A stretch of DNA of 64,000 bases from positions 39,737,455-39,801,454 of the forward strand of contig CM067066.1 of NCBI GenBank assembly GCA_033980235.1. Direction: 5' to 3'. The DNA is from Diadema setosum. Its lineage: Eukaryota; Echinodermata; Echinoidea; Diadematoida; Diadematidae. The translations under genes and the position numbers were made by a program. The notes beneath the pieces are model-generated. The model saw only the letters and a list, made by a program, of their open reading frames with translations. It was not told where the DNA came from and searched no databases. Of the stretch, positions 13,911 through 24,772 are shown piece after piece; the first letter of the stretch is position 1, and every line of letters starts with the position of its first letter.

Positions 13911-14031
13911 TGTTTTGATTGTTTGTGGCATATTAATTAAGATTGTGGAAATAGGTGGCTAACTGAACACGAGAGGGCGGTCTAGTAAGTGACTTTCATG
14001 TCTATCTCTCTCCTCCCCTTTGCCATGTCAG

Positions 14032-14253
14032 GATACAATCCATGTTCAAGAGGAAGATGATGACGCCACAATGCCCTCCCTGGAGGATGTGCTCACAGAT
14101 ATCTACCACCCCTTTGAGGATGTCGCCCCCTTCGTCACTACACAGGTCATTGACCTCATAGACAAGAGGTTCAAAGGTGATGGGTCAAGGTTCATGAGGG
14201 ACTACCTTCTGCCATGCAGGACACTCCTGTTACAGCTCAAGGAGCAGAGTTGG
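14032..14253 (+). CDS. plekhg4-like: Exon 1 (first coding exon seen): N-terminal domain of PLEKHG4/KIAA1755-like protein
   Basis: The acceptor is a pyrimidine-rich tract ending in TCAG at 14028-14031; the donor is TGG|GTAAGT at 14254. The exon is 222 nt and ends in phase 0. It is open from its first base, so coding could continue from an upstream exon. I prefer the ATG at 14071 as start: it has A at -3, and MPSLEDVL followed by IYHPFEDVAPFV lines up with the start of vertebrate KIAA1755 (family pattern LYPPFEATAPTV). Other conserved family positions are GDG in FKGDGSRFMRDYLLP and the following helix RTLLLQLKEQSW. The 13 codons before that ATG are acidic (EEDDD) and look like 5' UTR or a lineage-specific extension. 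The domain has no enzymatic motif I can name. Confidence 0.88.
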
Positions 14254-14685
14254 GTAAGTAAAGTGTCAAACCAAGTTTGGTATTGTTGCTCTAGAGGTGA
14301 AGGGTCATGGGGTCATGGGTCAACTGACTAGAGACAGACAGCCAGCAATCAAAGTCAATGTGTGTATAGAACTGTATGATTGAGAATTTGCAGCATAGTT
14401 TTAACATAGGATTTTTGAAACTTTGAAACTTTCCGTCCCAATTGAAGCTCCTGATAGAGTATCTTAACCTAACAAACTTTTAAACCTGCTTCATTGATAT
14501 CACCTTAGACAGCACACTCAAAGGAATAATTTGAAATAAAATAATCACAAAATGAATAGATATGATTAGAACATGAAGAAAAACATCATTTTCCGGAAAA
14601 GATATTCTGGACAAAAACCAATCCAAACCAAGCAAATAAACTCAATGATACTTCAGACTTAAATCAAATTACAGCTGTGCATATG

Positions 14686-14778
14686 TTAGCCCGTTGAGGA
14701 TGGTTTGATTTTGCTACAACACGTATTTCCCATAGACACCTGTGCGAGTATATTTGGCACTCGTCCTCAATGGGTTAA
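14686..14778. mobile_element. TTAA-flanked mini-element, family B
   Basis: 93 bp. Ends are TTAGCCCGTTGAGGATG and CGTCCTCAATGGGTTAA. The core GATTTTGCT, ATTTCCCATAGACACCTG, GAGTATA is not palindromic, so copies have an orientation. TTAA plus CCC ends fit a piggyBac-type non-autonomous element. Confidence 0.7.
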
Positions 14779-15621
14779 GAGAGAACTCCTTCATGTGATT
14801 AGTATTTCACATCAGGCTATTTCTGTGCACCATTCTTGTTTATGAGAGTATTTCTCTACATCTCTGCATGTTTTTATATTTCTGAATCAATATTTGCATG
14901 ATCTGTTTTCACGCTAGTTCAATGGAGTGAAAAACCTGCCAAAATTTCCATACAACAAAATATTCTGTGTTTACAGTTACTTTTGTTTTCTCTCTAGATT
15001 CTTTTTTCTGTTTAATTTTCAAGTTGTCCAATATTTTGATAAAGGATTCCTCTAGAGATCGCAGAACAACCTGTATTGCTGATTGTGCTAAACTATAATC
15101 TGAGAAGTGATATTATTGTTTTTTTTTCATATCAACATCCCAGTTAACAGTAAACTGTGTTGACGGCATGAAGGAATTCACTCCTATTATTGGCTTTCTC
15201 ATAGAAGTGTGTGATTTATATATCAGGAATTTTATTTTGGCTTAAATCAGTCTTGAAGTTAGGTCATAGGTTTGACATTTCAATGGAGCAGTAGGTCAAA
15301 TTATGCTGAAGTCAAACTTAGGGGTCAGAGTTTGACTATTTATATCTATTCTTGTCATTTATGTATGTCTGTCTGTCAGCTATAATGCTAGTTAGTTGGG
15401 CATCATTGGAAGTGATTTATATGTGTTGTGGAAGGTGACAAGCAACATGAATTTCTCCATTATGGCAAAAATCCAAGCTGATAACTGATAGATCTTTGAC
15501 TAGTCTCATATGAGGTGTTTGTTAAAAAAAAAAAGACTCATTTTGTATGTCATTAGCAAGTATAAACATTTGTTAGAATGTAGCTATGCAGATTTATTTT
15601 CTGTTTTCATTCTAGTCTTGT

Positions 15622-15681
15622 TTTGTTTTGTTTGTTTGTTTGTGTGTTTGTTTGTCATTGTTATTGTTATTGTTATTGTTC
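15622..15681. repeat. (TTTG)n / (TTATTG)n compound microsatellite
   Basis: TTTTG/TTTG units are followed by about four TTATTG units; they create spurious valine/isoleucine- and leucine-rich ORFs. Confidence 0.85.
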
Positions 15682-16465
15682 TTTTGCTATCAGTTTTGGG
15701 GGTTTTGCCAGCAGTGTGCTATTATGCACATTAGTCAATATTTGATACAGTGTGTTTTCTGTTTAGCAGTCTCCGGATGTAACCTAATTGTTAGTGAGAT
15801 ATTTAATGGTCTTATGGTCTTGACTTTTGTGATGAATTTGACAAATAGTGATAGCTGTCTTGGAAATTTGTTGTCCGTTACTATGAAACTTGCTTGTTCT
15901 CTTGAGCAATGGAGGGTTTTTTTTTCTCCCAGTGCTGAAGACACTTAAGATGTACCTTTGCTTCTTTTTTCCTACAACATACACGACAACAACAACACTG
16001 AGACAACACGTGAGGGGACAGTCGTGTGTTTCTTAGTAGAAAAGAAGCAAGTAGGTCATGCAGCTAGGTGATCAGGGCAATGATGTGGTTTTGCAGATCC
16101 AGGGTTGTTGTGACAAGGAGGAGAAAACCAACAAGTGGTTCCTGATTTTCCATGCTCAAACAGAATGGGGAGGGCACGGAAGATTAGCCACTTATTGTCT
16201 GTAGAGGGCTCAGGACCGCCGATCACCCGGCTTCAGTTCCCTTCACTGCTGCTGTTGTCAAACAGTGTGATTGTGCCCACTTGTGGTTGCTGCTTGAGGT
16301 TCACCTAAAATCGTTGCACTTTGCAGGTCTTTTTTTTTTCTGTAACCCTGCTTGAGGCACTGATGTCTGACATTAAATGTATCCCGCCTGACACTTGCAG
16401 GCTTGTGCAATCTCAGTTTGATAAGCAGTGAAGGGTGCAAGAAAACAGGGTCTGATTGGACTCCA

Positions 16466-16570
16466 TTCCTTCTCTTCCCTTCCCCTCTATTCTCTTCCTC
16501 TCTCCCACTCTCCTCTACTCTTCCCTTTTCCTTCTCTCTTTGTCTCTCTGTTTCTCTATCTCTCACTTTC
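16466..16570. repeat. ~105-bp polypyrimidine tract (plus strand)
   Basis: Almost entirely C and T, with only a few A or G. The minus strand gives an Arg/Glu-rich spurious ORF. Confidence 0.8.
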
Positions 16571-16763
16571 TAATCCTCGCATCCTTCTCAGTTTCTACCT
16601 TGCAAGAGGATTTTGTCTCTCTTGATGATGATATGCTAGTAGAGGTGCGAAGAAATCTGTACCAGTTTTAGCATGTGATCCTTAGTAATCTCATTATCAT
16701 TTAACCTTCTCCGCCCCACCCCCTTTCTCTCCTTCTGTGTTCGTAAAATTTCTTCTTCCACAT

Positions 16764-17189
16764 TAGGCCCGTGCACACACAATGAAAATCGAAATTATAA
16801 TCGCGATCCAAATTTCAATTTTTTTTTTTTTGACTGTTCATACACAAGGAAAAATCGCACTTCGCAGCAAGGAAAGAACGATCAGTGGCCAAATTGCGCA
16901 TGCGCGAATCTTGCATGACCGAAGACTGACCCCGCGGTCCCAATAATGTTGACGTTCACGAGCCACGAACGATGGGATTAAAAATACCGATTTCCGAATC
17001 TCGATCGCGCTCACACACACGACGCTTGGCAAAATAATTGCGATTATTCTGAAAAATCGCACTAATAGTGCGAGTTGGATCGCGATTAGGATCGCGAAAA
17101 TTAGTGAAATTTTAATGTCCACACAGGAAAAAAAAATAAGAAAATCGGTTTTTAAATTGCACTTTTTCCCTTGTGTGTGAATAGGCCTA
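16764..17189. mobile_element. CpG-rich MITE with TAGGCC termini, copy 1
   Basis: Left end TAGGCCCGTGCACACACAA and right end TTGTGTGTGAATAGGCCTA are imperfect inverted repeats. The interior has many TCGCGAT, AATCGC and CGATC motifs, far more CpG than the surrounding introns. A 126-codon minus ORF inside is a by-product. It shares termini style with 38767-39817. Confidence 0.6.
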
Positions 17190-17236
17190 ATATGTCTTGA
17201 CATAAGTGCCTTTGTCATTTGATCCTTTGTAATCAG

Positions 17237-17316
17237 TTAACCTGTTCCCCATTGGATTTGCATATTTTCATAGCTTTTGGACATAACCTGCCTGGTTCCA
17301 GTAGGTAATGGGTTAA
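17237..17316. mobile_element. 80-bp TTAA-flanked mini-element, second type
   Basis: Ends are TTAACCTGTTCCCCA and GTAGGTAATGGGTTAA; the core contains TTTGCATATTTTCATAGC and TTGGACATAACCTGCC. Same size class and TTAA-CC termini as family B, but a different interior. Confidence 0.5.
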
Positions 17317-17499
17317 ACTGCAAAGTTTTGATCAAGTGATGGCAGCATTACTTTTCTGACTGAGAGTAATGACACTGCCAAGCTTTGGAGACTTGCTTGA
17401 ACAGAGCCCTTAAGTGATCAATTTTTAAAATGTATCAGAAATTATAATATAAATGTATGACAGGTTTTATGACAAATTTTAAAAACAGTACCAACAAAT

Positions 17500-18169
17500 G
17501 TGACCCGCTACAACAAAAGGATCCTAAAGTTGCTGACGGCTGAGCAGAGAAAATCGAGTTTGAAGTCACATCATCAAAATTGGTAAAAACAATCGGATTT
17601 CTGTTTTTGGCATAATTTTGTAGTCTAGTGTTTTGTCTGTCATCTGCCAAAATTTCAAAGCTAAATGATCAAAGGAAAAGCAAGAAATCAGCATTTTTCT
17701 GGGCCATGATTTCCGATTTTCAACGTAACAGAAACGTGTCCGAAGATTTAGATTTAGCGCCGCAGCTAGACTCCGCCCCTAGCAACAAGGGAGTGATCTT
17801 ATTGGTCAGTGCGTGGTATCCTGATTACTGATTGGTCGTGCGTAGACCGCTGGCGCTAAGCTTGAATGAACATCACGGAGGTCGCTAGGAGCATGCCTTC
17901 TATTATCAGGCGGTGAAAACTGTCTCACCTCCCCTTGATCATGATAGGGTCAGAAGGAAAACTTGGAAGGCATTTTTCTCGAAACTCTGATTTCCTCAAC
18001 TACCGTACTTGACATGTGCTAATAAAATCATCAATATCTCCGCGACCGAGTACTTTTATGAGTTGTGCTATATATGAAATTAAAGTAGAAGAGTAAGGGT
18101 ATAACGTCATGCCATTTTCAGAAAATTGTCCTTCCCCTACTTTCTTATCCTTTTGTTGTAGCGGGCCAC
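17500..18169. mobile_element. 670-bp MITE with GTGACCCGCTACAAC termini
   Basis: Left GTGACCCGCTACAACAAAAG and right CTTTTGTTGTAGCGGGCCAC are near-perfect inverted repeats of about 22 bases. The interior contains GC-richer DNA (17740-17900) with short ORFs that match nothing I know. Confidence 0.65.
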
Positions 18170-19074
18170 AAATGCTTGAAAGAAATGTGTCTTTTGATGC
18201 AGTAACTGCAAGCATGGCCTGTTTTAACATCTGTAATATTTAACGTATGTAGATAGGACCAGGATTCATTTCCTGTACCCCCGGGATATCAATATAACCC
18301 TCTCAGAGGTTTCATCCAGGAGTAAAGGTGTCATCCAGGCAGCGTTAGGCACTTTCAATCGATGGAAGCTTCTGCCTCAGTACTCCCCTCATGTTTTACT
18401 CCTGATTGTATGTTCTCCTTCACTGCTGGAATTACTCCCTACCTTTCTTTTATTCATGTCCTCTGCAAGCTGAGTCCCTGTTCACAGTAATAGGTAAATT
18501 GCAGCTAGTAGATGGATTGTGAGAGTCACTGGTAGGCAGTGACTGGAGGGGGCAATGAACTCACAGAAAGGTTCATATGCAAGGTTACTCTCTTGAGCTC
18601 TGTATGCTCATACACAGACTTATACACAGGCTCATATACAGGTTTGACATAGCACTCACACAACTCAAACACAGCTTTAATTGAAAAAACAAAAAGCATT
18701 AAAAGTGTTAAGTGATCAGGAAATTGATTAGTGGTGATATCTAGCTGTTCATTATGTTGATACTTGACTGTGAAAGATCATGTCAAAGGTTGAGATATTT
18801 GGCATTTGATTAATTTAGAATTTATCCAGGGGATATGTAAACAAATAAACAAGCAAAATAACTAACAAATATGTAAATAGAGATTTATACAACAGCAGCA
18901 GCAGCAACAATAACAACAAAATGCAAACCTAACTAATAACAAACAACTACAAAATAAAAATCAAAATGAAACAGAAACTACATGGCAGATGAACATATTT
19001 ATCTAGACAATGACAAGAAAGACAGGTAACCATGCTAAAATGAGTGAAATATAATGTGAAAATAAAATGCATAA

Positions 19075-19316
19075 TGATACACCATATATTTAGCGAGTCT
19101 AAATTTTCATGAATCGGGACTTTTTGATGATTTCACGAGTGGTTAAATTTCGCAGTCCTGGAGTATAGTGCTGAATGGAGAAATGTATATGTGCACGTCA
19201 CATTCATGTCGGGATCAGAGTCGATTATTTTGCATGTATATATTATCGTGAATAGCACCAGACTCACAAGATTCGCGAAAATAAAAGCCTTGCAAGATGT
19301 TCGGCATATACAGTAA
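19075..19316. mobile_element. TACTGTATA-ended repeat, family C copy 1
   Basis: It runs from GATACACCATATATTTAGCG to CGGCATATACAGTAA, with ATTCATGTCGGGATC and TCGCGAAAATAAA inside. Same family, opposite orientation, as 53175-53413 and 34223-34360. Confidence 0.6.
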
Positions 19317-20189
19317 CTGGTTCAATTAAAGAAAGACTGAACATCATACAAAAAGAAGAATGTAGCCTGCACATCCTAGGACGTTTGAAAAAGGCTGAAA
19401 GATAGATGAATGCTCCTAGGTACTGTCAATATGGGCAAGCAGGAAAAAGCAGGAAAACGAGTAAATATTAGCTGGTAACTGAAGGACAGAATTAGAAATG
19501 GATGCATTGAGGTAATGCTTGAAAAGAGATGGAGAAACTAATGATGGATGAGGTAAATAATGAAGGAGGGTGGAGATGAAGGAAGGGAAAGAGAAAGTCA
19601 CTTCGTTTCGTGTTGGCTGCACGGACTTGCATGCAGTTGTCAGTATTCTCCTTGAGGAGGACAAATAATTTAATCCCTCCCTCTCTTGCTCAAGTTTTGT
19701 TTGAAAAGTAACCATCTGAAGTGAAGAGAAACAAATATAGCATCCTGCTTCAGTCAGATGTAAACAGGGAAATGAATGCAAATCTTTCCTCTTTCTTTAT
19801 GTGTGTGAATATTCTGACCCACAGCCGGCAGCAAGGTTCTGTGTGTTTTATTTTCAAAGGCTTCATATGCACTGGAAGGACAAGGGGGGCTTTTGTCAGA
19901 GGAAAGCTATCGTTAGTTTTGGCTCTCTCGATATCTTGATGGTGATTCCTTGTTGCTATGTTTCTACAGCAGTCAATAAATGGCTGAAAGGATAATGGTT
20001 TGTGGACTTTGCTAACTTCTCTGCCGAATCCCCAGCATTTTGGTAGGAATCAATCAGATAAACTGATACTGTATATAATGTGTGTAATTACATACTCCGT
20101 ACCCTAATTTGAGGCTCAATATCACACTGACAAGAAAAAAAATGAAGACAGAGGAGGGATAAAACGAAAAGCAGGATTTGTATCTGGAT

Positions 20190-20280
20190 AGAGGAAGCAA
20201 CAAATAGCGAGAGAAAGAAAGGCTGGGGTGGGGGGGGGGGGCGAAGGGAGGGAGGGAAGAGAAGAAGAAAAAGATAGGAA
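20190..20280. repeat. Polypurine tract with G12
   Basis: A/G-rich stretch containing G12 at 20230-20241 and GGGAGGGAGGG. Confidence 0.75.
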
Positions 20281-21589
20281 CTTGGTAGTATACCATGGGA
20301 AGGAAAATGCATATAATGAAATAAGTTGCCCTTCCTCATGTGAAGTCATTACCCTGAGAAACATTTTGGATGGTAGAATTGAAAAGAAGCTTACTTCTTA
20401 TGTGTCCCATGCCAATTACACAGTTGACAACAGAATTAAATCAGTCGAAAACCCTCATAAATCTGTTCTTGTCTGCTGCACATACAGAGTTACTGAATAG
20501 AGAGAAAGAAATGAACAGGTTTGGGAGTAAGGAGTGTCAAACAGGAGAATTCTCCAAAGTATTTTGTTTTGGATTTTACTCTGCAATAATCCATGCCCAA
20601 ATTGTTCTGGCACTTCATGCATTACTAATGCCAAGTGTACAGTCAACATTTCTTGTGACTGCTTAATAACCTTTATAATGCAAGACCTTATTGAACCGAG
20701 AGTTTTGTGGCCGGATATCAGTGTTTGATTTCACTGGCATGGAAAAGAGTGATTACAACTGCAATTCTTTGTTGCTGGAAAACTACACAAAGAATTTTTA
20801 ACCCTCCTTTAAAAAAAGAAAATCACAATTGGGAGGAGAAATTTATGGGAGTAAAGCATTTAGTTATACTTGAATCAATTTGATGCCATAGGGAGTAAAT
20901 GTACTGTAAAGAGAAGAAGACTTCAAATGGGCTAGATTTGTCAATCAATTGAAGTAAAAACAACTTGATGCAAGAATTTCATTAATTTTGGTAGATTTGT
21001 GTTGTGTGGTGACCAAAGTTAAAATTTAGTTTGTGCAAAGTTGACTGAATATTGGGACAGGATGGACAGATAAAGGTAATGCTGCAGATTTTACACTATG
21101 AATCAATGATCACATACAATGAACTGATGCAATTTAATTTATGATAGACAGTTCAACTCGTGCCTTTTTAAAAACAGGTCTGCAAAATATCAAATACATT
21201 ATCATTTATATTTGAGTAAGTCAGGACTTCCCATTTATTTCATTTCAGTAAACTTTTGAAGTTAAACCAAAGATTTGTGGGTGTTTTTTCATTAGACCTG
21301 TTGCATTAGGGCTATAAGGACGGCGGAAATTACATACATTACAAGAGCTGTAATGTTAAATGGGAACGGAACTTATCATTAGAATCTATTACTACATACC
21401 AAAATATTTCAGTTTTGCTCCATGAAGTTTGCATCTCATGATGTCACATGTCAGGTCATGACTGACAGAAAAAAAAAATGATTATTACTTGAAAGTGGTC
21501 AAGGTTACTAGGCCAGCTGTCCCACAATTTATTGAACATGTGTTCATGTTTCATTGCCTACATAATTGACTGTACTTTTTTGTCTCTCT

Positions 21590-21757
21590 TTTAGAAGCAC
21601 CGGGAAGTATAATTAGTTGATTCATTCCGTTTCAACCCTTCTTATCCATTTTATTGTATTCGTTCTTTACTTCCCTTCATGAAATATATGGGTATTTTTA
21701 GATATAAGAATATAGCATTATGTTGTAAATAAATCCTATACTATCCTATCCTATATG
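21590..21757 (+). mobile_element. 3' end of a truncated non-LTR retrotransposon with (CTATC)-type tail
   Basis: TGTTGTAAATAAATCC is followed by TATACTATCCTATCCTATA, i.e. three or four CTATC units, the third example of an 'aaataaa + pentamer' ending. The body boundary is uncertain. Confidence 0.35.
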
Positions 21758-22622
21758 AAAACCATAAAATACTTAATGAACATAGATTTTACTGCAAGTA
21801 ATTTTTCACTCCAAAAAGAAGTATTGCATATGACAAGTAAAAATTTTGTGTGTTCTTTTTTTAGTGCCATATCACACCAAATGCATGAAAAGTTCTACAC
21901 TGAAAATGTTTACTTTTACAGTATACACATATGTACAGTAAACATATAAAAGTAGCAGTAAATGTGTTTATAGGACTTTTGACTGATTGATTATTTGCAT
22001 TGTTGTCAACATCACATGTATGTGCCCTGCCAAAGTCAGAATGCAATCTTGTGTGTTGATATCTCTACCCTGGACTTGGCATGAAGTATATGACTTCATT
22101 GATATTATAGCTTAGAAATAAAGATATACATGTACATGTGCTCTATAATAATACTGAGTAATTTAGAAGCTAACAAGATAAAGCTCAACTCCATTGTTCC
22201 CCTTCATCATCCCAGTGCCAGCCCCTTTCCTAGGGTCAAGAATTGTCTGACCGGCCCCAGGTCTACAGCCAAGGGTCAGGAGTGATGTTCCTTTATTACA
22301 TAACATCATGTCCCTGTGCCCCTCATCAACCAAAACTCATCCAGGGTAGCAGTCATCCAGGAGAGTAGAATCATAGAGCAAGAAGGATGAACTTCATTGA
22401 TTGTAATTTTCATTTCTTACAGGGGCACCTTCAGGCAATCTTATGTAACATCCTTGGTTTAGTGTTTCAGATTTCCTTTCTTTCACTTTCCCTTTTAGTA
22501 AGAGAAATACATGTATATGAGTGATAAAAACTTTTAGTGGGACTCCTTATTGATTTGTATACTCATTAAGTAATTCTAATAGTGGATTTAACTAGGATGT
22601 TGAATAGACGTGTTTCAATATA

Positions 22623-23188
22623 TTAAAGGGAAGATAAACCCCAAGAACAATGTGGATTGAGTGAAAGCAGCAACATTAGTAGAACACATCAGTGAAAGTT
22701 TGAAGAAAATCGGACAATCGATGCAAAAGTTATGAATTTTTAAAGTTTTGATGTTGGAACCGCTGGATGAGGAGACTACTAGAGGTTATGACGTATGAGT
22801 GGACAACAATACCAAGAAAATATAAAGAAAATTCTGCAAAAATCCATTTTTCATGAAAATTACAAATTCCATCAACTTGATATTGATATATGTTAAGGGT
22901 AGCAATTATTCCCCCTGCTTTCTGAAAGCGGTTGGTCCATTGTTTTTTCATAATTCTAGAAAAGTGAATTTTTGTTGAATTTCCTTTATATTTTCTTTGT
23001 ATTGTTGTCCACTCATACGTCATATCCTCTAGTAGTCTCCTCATCCAGCGGTTCCAACACCAAAACTTTAAAAATTCATAACTTTTGCATTGATTGTCCA
23101 ATTTTCCTCAAACTTTCACTGATGTGTTCTACTAATGTTGCTGCTTTCACTCAATCCACATTGTTCTTTGGGTTTACCTTCCCTTTAA
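22623..23188. mobile_element. 566-bp foldback MITE, family A copy 2 (intact)
   Basis: It begins TTAAAGGGAAGATAAACCCC and ends with the inverted equivalent (GGTTTACCTTCCCTTTAA). The arms pair over more than 150 bases each, including CATCAGTGAAAGTTTGA near the left and its complement near the right. Internal TTTATATTTTCTTTGTATTG and its inverse lie near the centre. Homologous to 10041-10608 throughout. Two overlapping antisense ORFs (to 123 codons) are by-products of the palindrome. Confidence 0.8.
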
Positions 23189-23304
23189 TTTTGAGAAGAG
23201 TATAGTGATTATATTTATGATTGTGTCCAAGGCTGTTAGACGAGAGGCGTATTTATAATCATATCAACTGCAGTGCTCCCATTTAGTCTTTGTTGTGATG
23301 GACA

Positions 23305-23397
23305 TTAACCCATTGAGGACGGACTGATTTTGCTCCAGCACGCATTTCCTATAGACACTTGCCAGAGTATACTCGGGACTCATCCTCAAAGGGTTAA
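23305..23397. mobile_element. TTAA-flanked mini-element, family B
   Basis: 93 bp. Ends are TTAACCCATTGAGGACG and CATCCTCAAAGGGTTAA; the same core and orientation as the copy at 14686. Confidence 0.75.
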
Positions 23398-24711
23398 ATA
23401 AGAGATAAAGCTGAGGAAACTCTTATGTAACCTCTGATATTATCTTCTGATCTATGCAGCATAAAGCAAGGGGAATTTATTGTTTTCCATCCCCAAATGT
23501 GAGGTAGATTTCCTTCAAGAATCTCAGTGAATCATTTCTGGTCAGGGAAGAAAGTACCCCCTACCTGTCATTCTATTCTCCCTATCCCTCTCTCACTTAT
23601 TCTCATCATAGTCACTGAAAGCCATTTCATTTGACAAAGACATTATATCTTGACATGATGACATGGTGGCTGTGAACAAATGTGGTGATTGCCAGGAAGA
23701 GAGTTTATTGGAAGAGTTTCTCCTCCTTTTGTTGTTGTTTTGATGTCATACTAAGTGTCGGTGTGATACTCGCTGCGTGCCAAATGTTTCACCGACGTGA
23801 AGTTCACCTAAAAGTAGATCTATTCAAATCTGGAAGGGATCTATTTTCTGATCCGTGTGAGTATGACGTTGTGACTAATCCTCCATGTTTGCCATGTGCG
23901 TCTAATGAACTCCCCCGTCGCCATGATCTCCCAGTGTTCGTGGAGAAGTTTGGGGAATGAGAGACACTTAATTTTTTTTTTTCTCATTGTGTTTGTTGTC
24001 AGAGACAGCAGGCGTTTCCTCTGATGGGGGGTGGGAGGGGGTGAAGGATGAAATGGAGTTATAAGCAACATGTTTCAGCTTTCGACAAAACAGCCATGCT
24101 GTCTAAATCGGGTTGCATGAAGGACTACACCTATGGTAGTAAGCGGAAACTGATAATGTCATCCCTCAGCACTAGTTTTCTGTTGTCTGCATGTAAGACA
24201 ATACAAAAAGACACAGGATGTAAGCATGATGCTATGGAGCTTGGGCTCTCATTGCTGGTATGTTCATTGAATTATAATTCTAATGATATTTTACAGAGTT
24301 AATGTCATACCTGGCACTTGGTACCTGATAACACAAATGACATTATGTGTCAGTCCAGATCTTGTTGTCTGGGCTATAACTTATTTGGATGAAAGGACTG
24401 ACAGAGCCCAAGGCTCATTTAAGGACAAAGGTAGTGATAGCAATGAATTCAGACAATGAACATGCCATCAGAAATGCATCATGAAAAGTGTACATGCACC
24501 TTATGTTTTAGCTTTCTTGATTTAGTAATCTGGAAGGTAAATTAACAAGTCTGAGAGCCTCAATGTATCCAGTGGATGTCTGGTCAGCAGGATGGTCAGG
24601 AGCAGGTGGTGGACTGTTCCTCTGAATGATTGAAGTTGGTTCAAAGATGGACAGAGTGAGGGAGATGTGTCTGGTGGCCGCAGCAGGAGTGCAGTCTTGA
24701 GAGATGACCCA

Positions 24712-24772
24712 AACAGACCCTGCTGACCAGGGTCACCAACAGACCCTGCTGACCAGAGTCACCAACAGACCC
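24712..24772. repeat. 26-bp tandem duplication (2.3 copies)
   Basis: AACAGACCCTGCTGACCAG followed by GGTCACC, repeated with a single G/A difference. Confidence 0.85.

Larger units (their letters stand above)
18170..22622. other. Intron 1 segment, mostly unique AT-rich DNA
   Basis: Contains a CA/AAC-rich low-complexity patch (18840-18990), family C copy 1, the polypurine tract and a short retrotransposon tail. ORFs at 19416-19781 and 20054-20666 follow base-composition runs and do not resemble proteins I know. Confidence 0.5.

Noticed and set aside
16258..16671. Arg/Glu-rich (minus) and Ser/Leu/Pro-rich (plus) ORFs
   Set aside because: They are readings of the polypyrimidine tract at 16466-16570.
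16838..17218. 126-codon minus-strand ORF with hydrophobic stretches resembling membrane segments
   Set aside because: It covers the CpG-rich MITE at 16764-17189 and its flank; the hydrophobic look comes from repeated ATCGC/ATTAT motifs.
22730..23205. Overlapping ORFs of 123 (minus) and 77 (plus) codons, and a related ORF at 10310-10501
   Set aside because: They fall inside foldback MITEs. The plus-strand ORFs share the MLNFLYIFF start because the DNA is repeated and palindromic, not because a protein is conserved.
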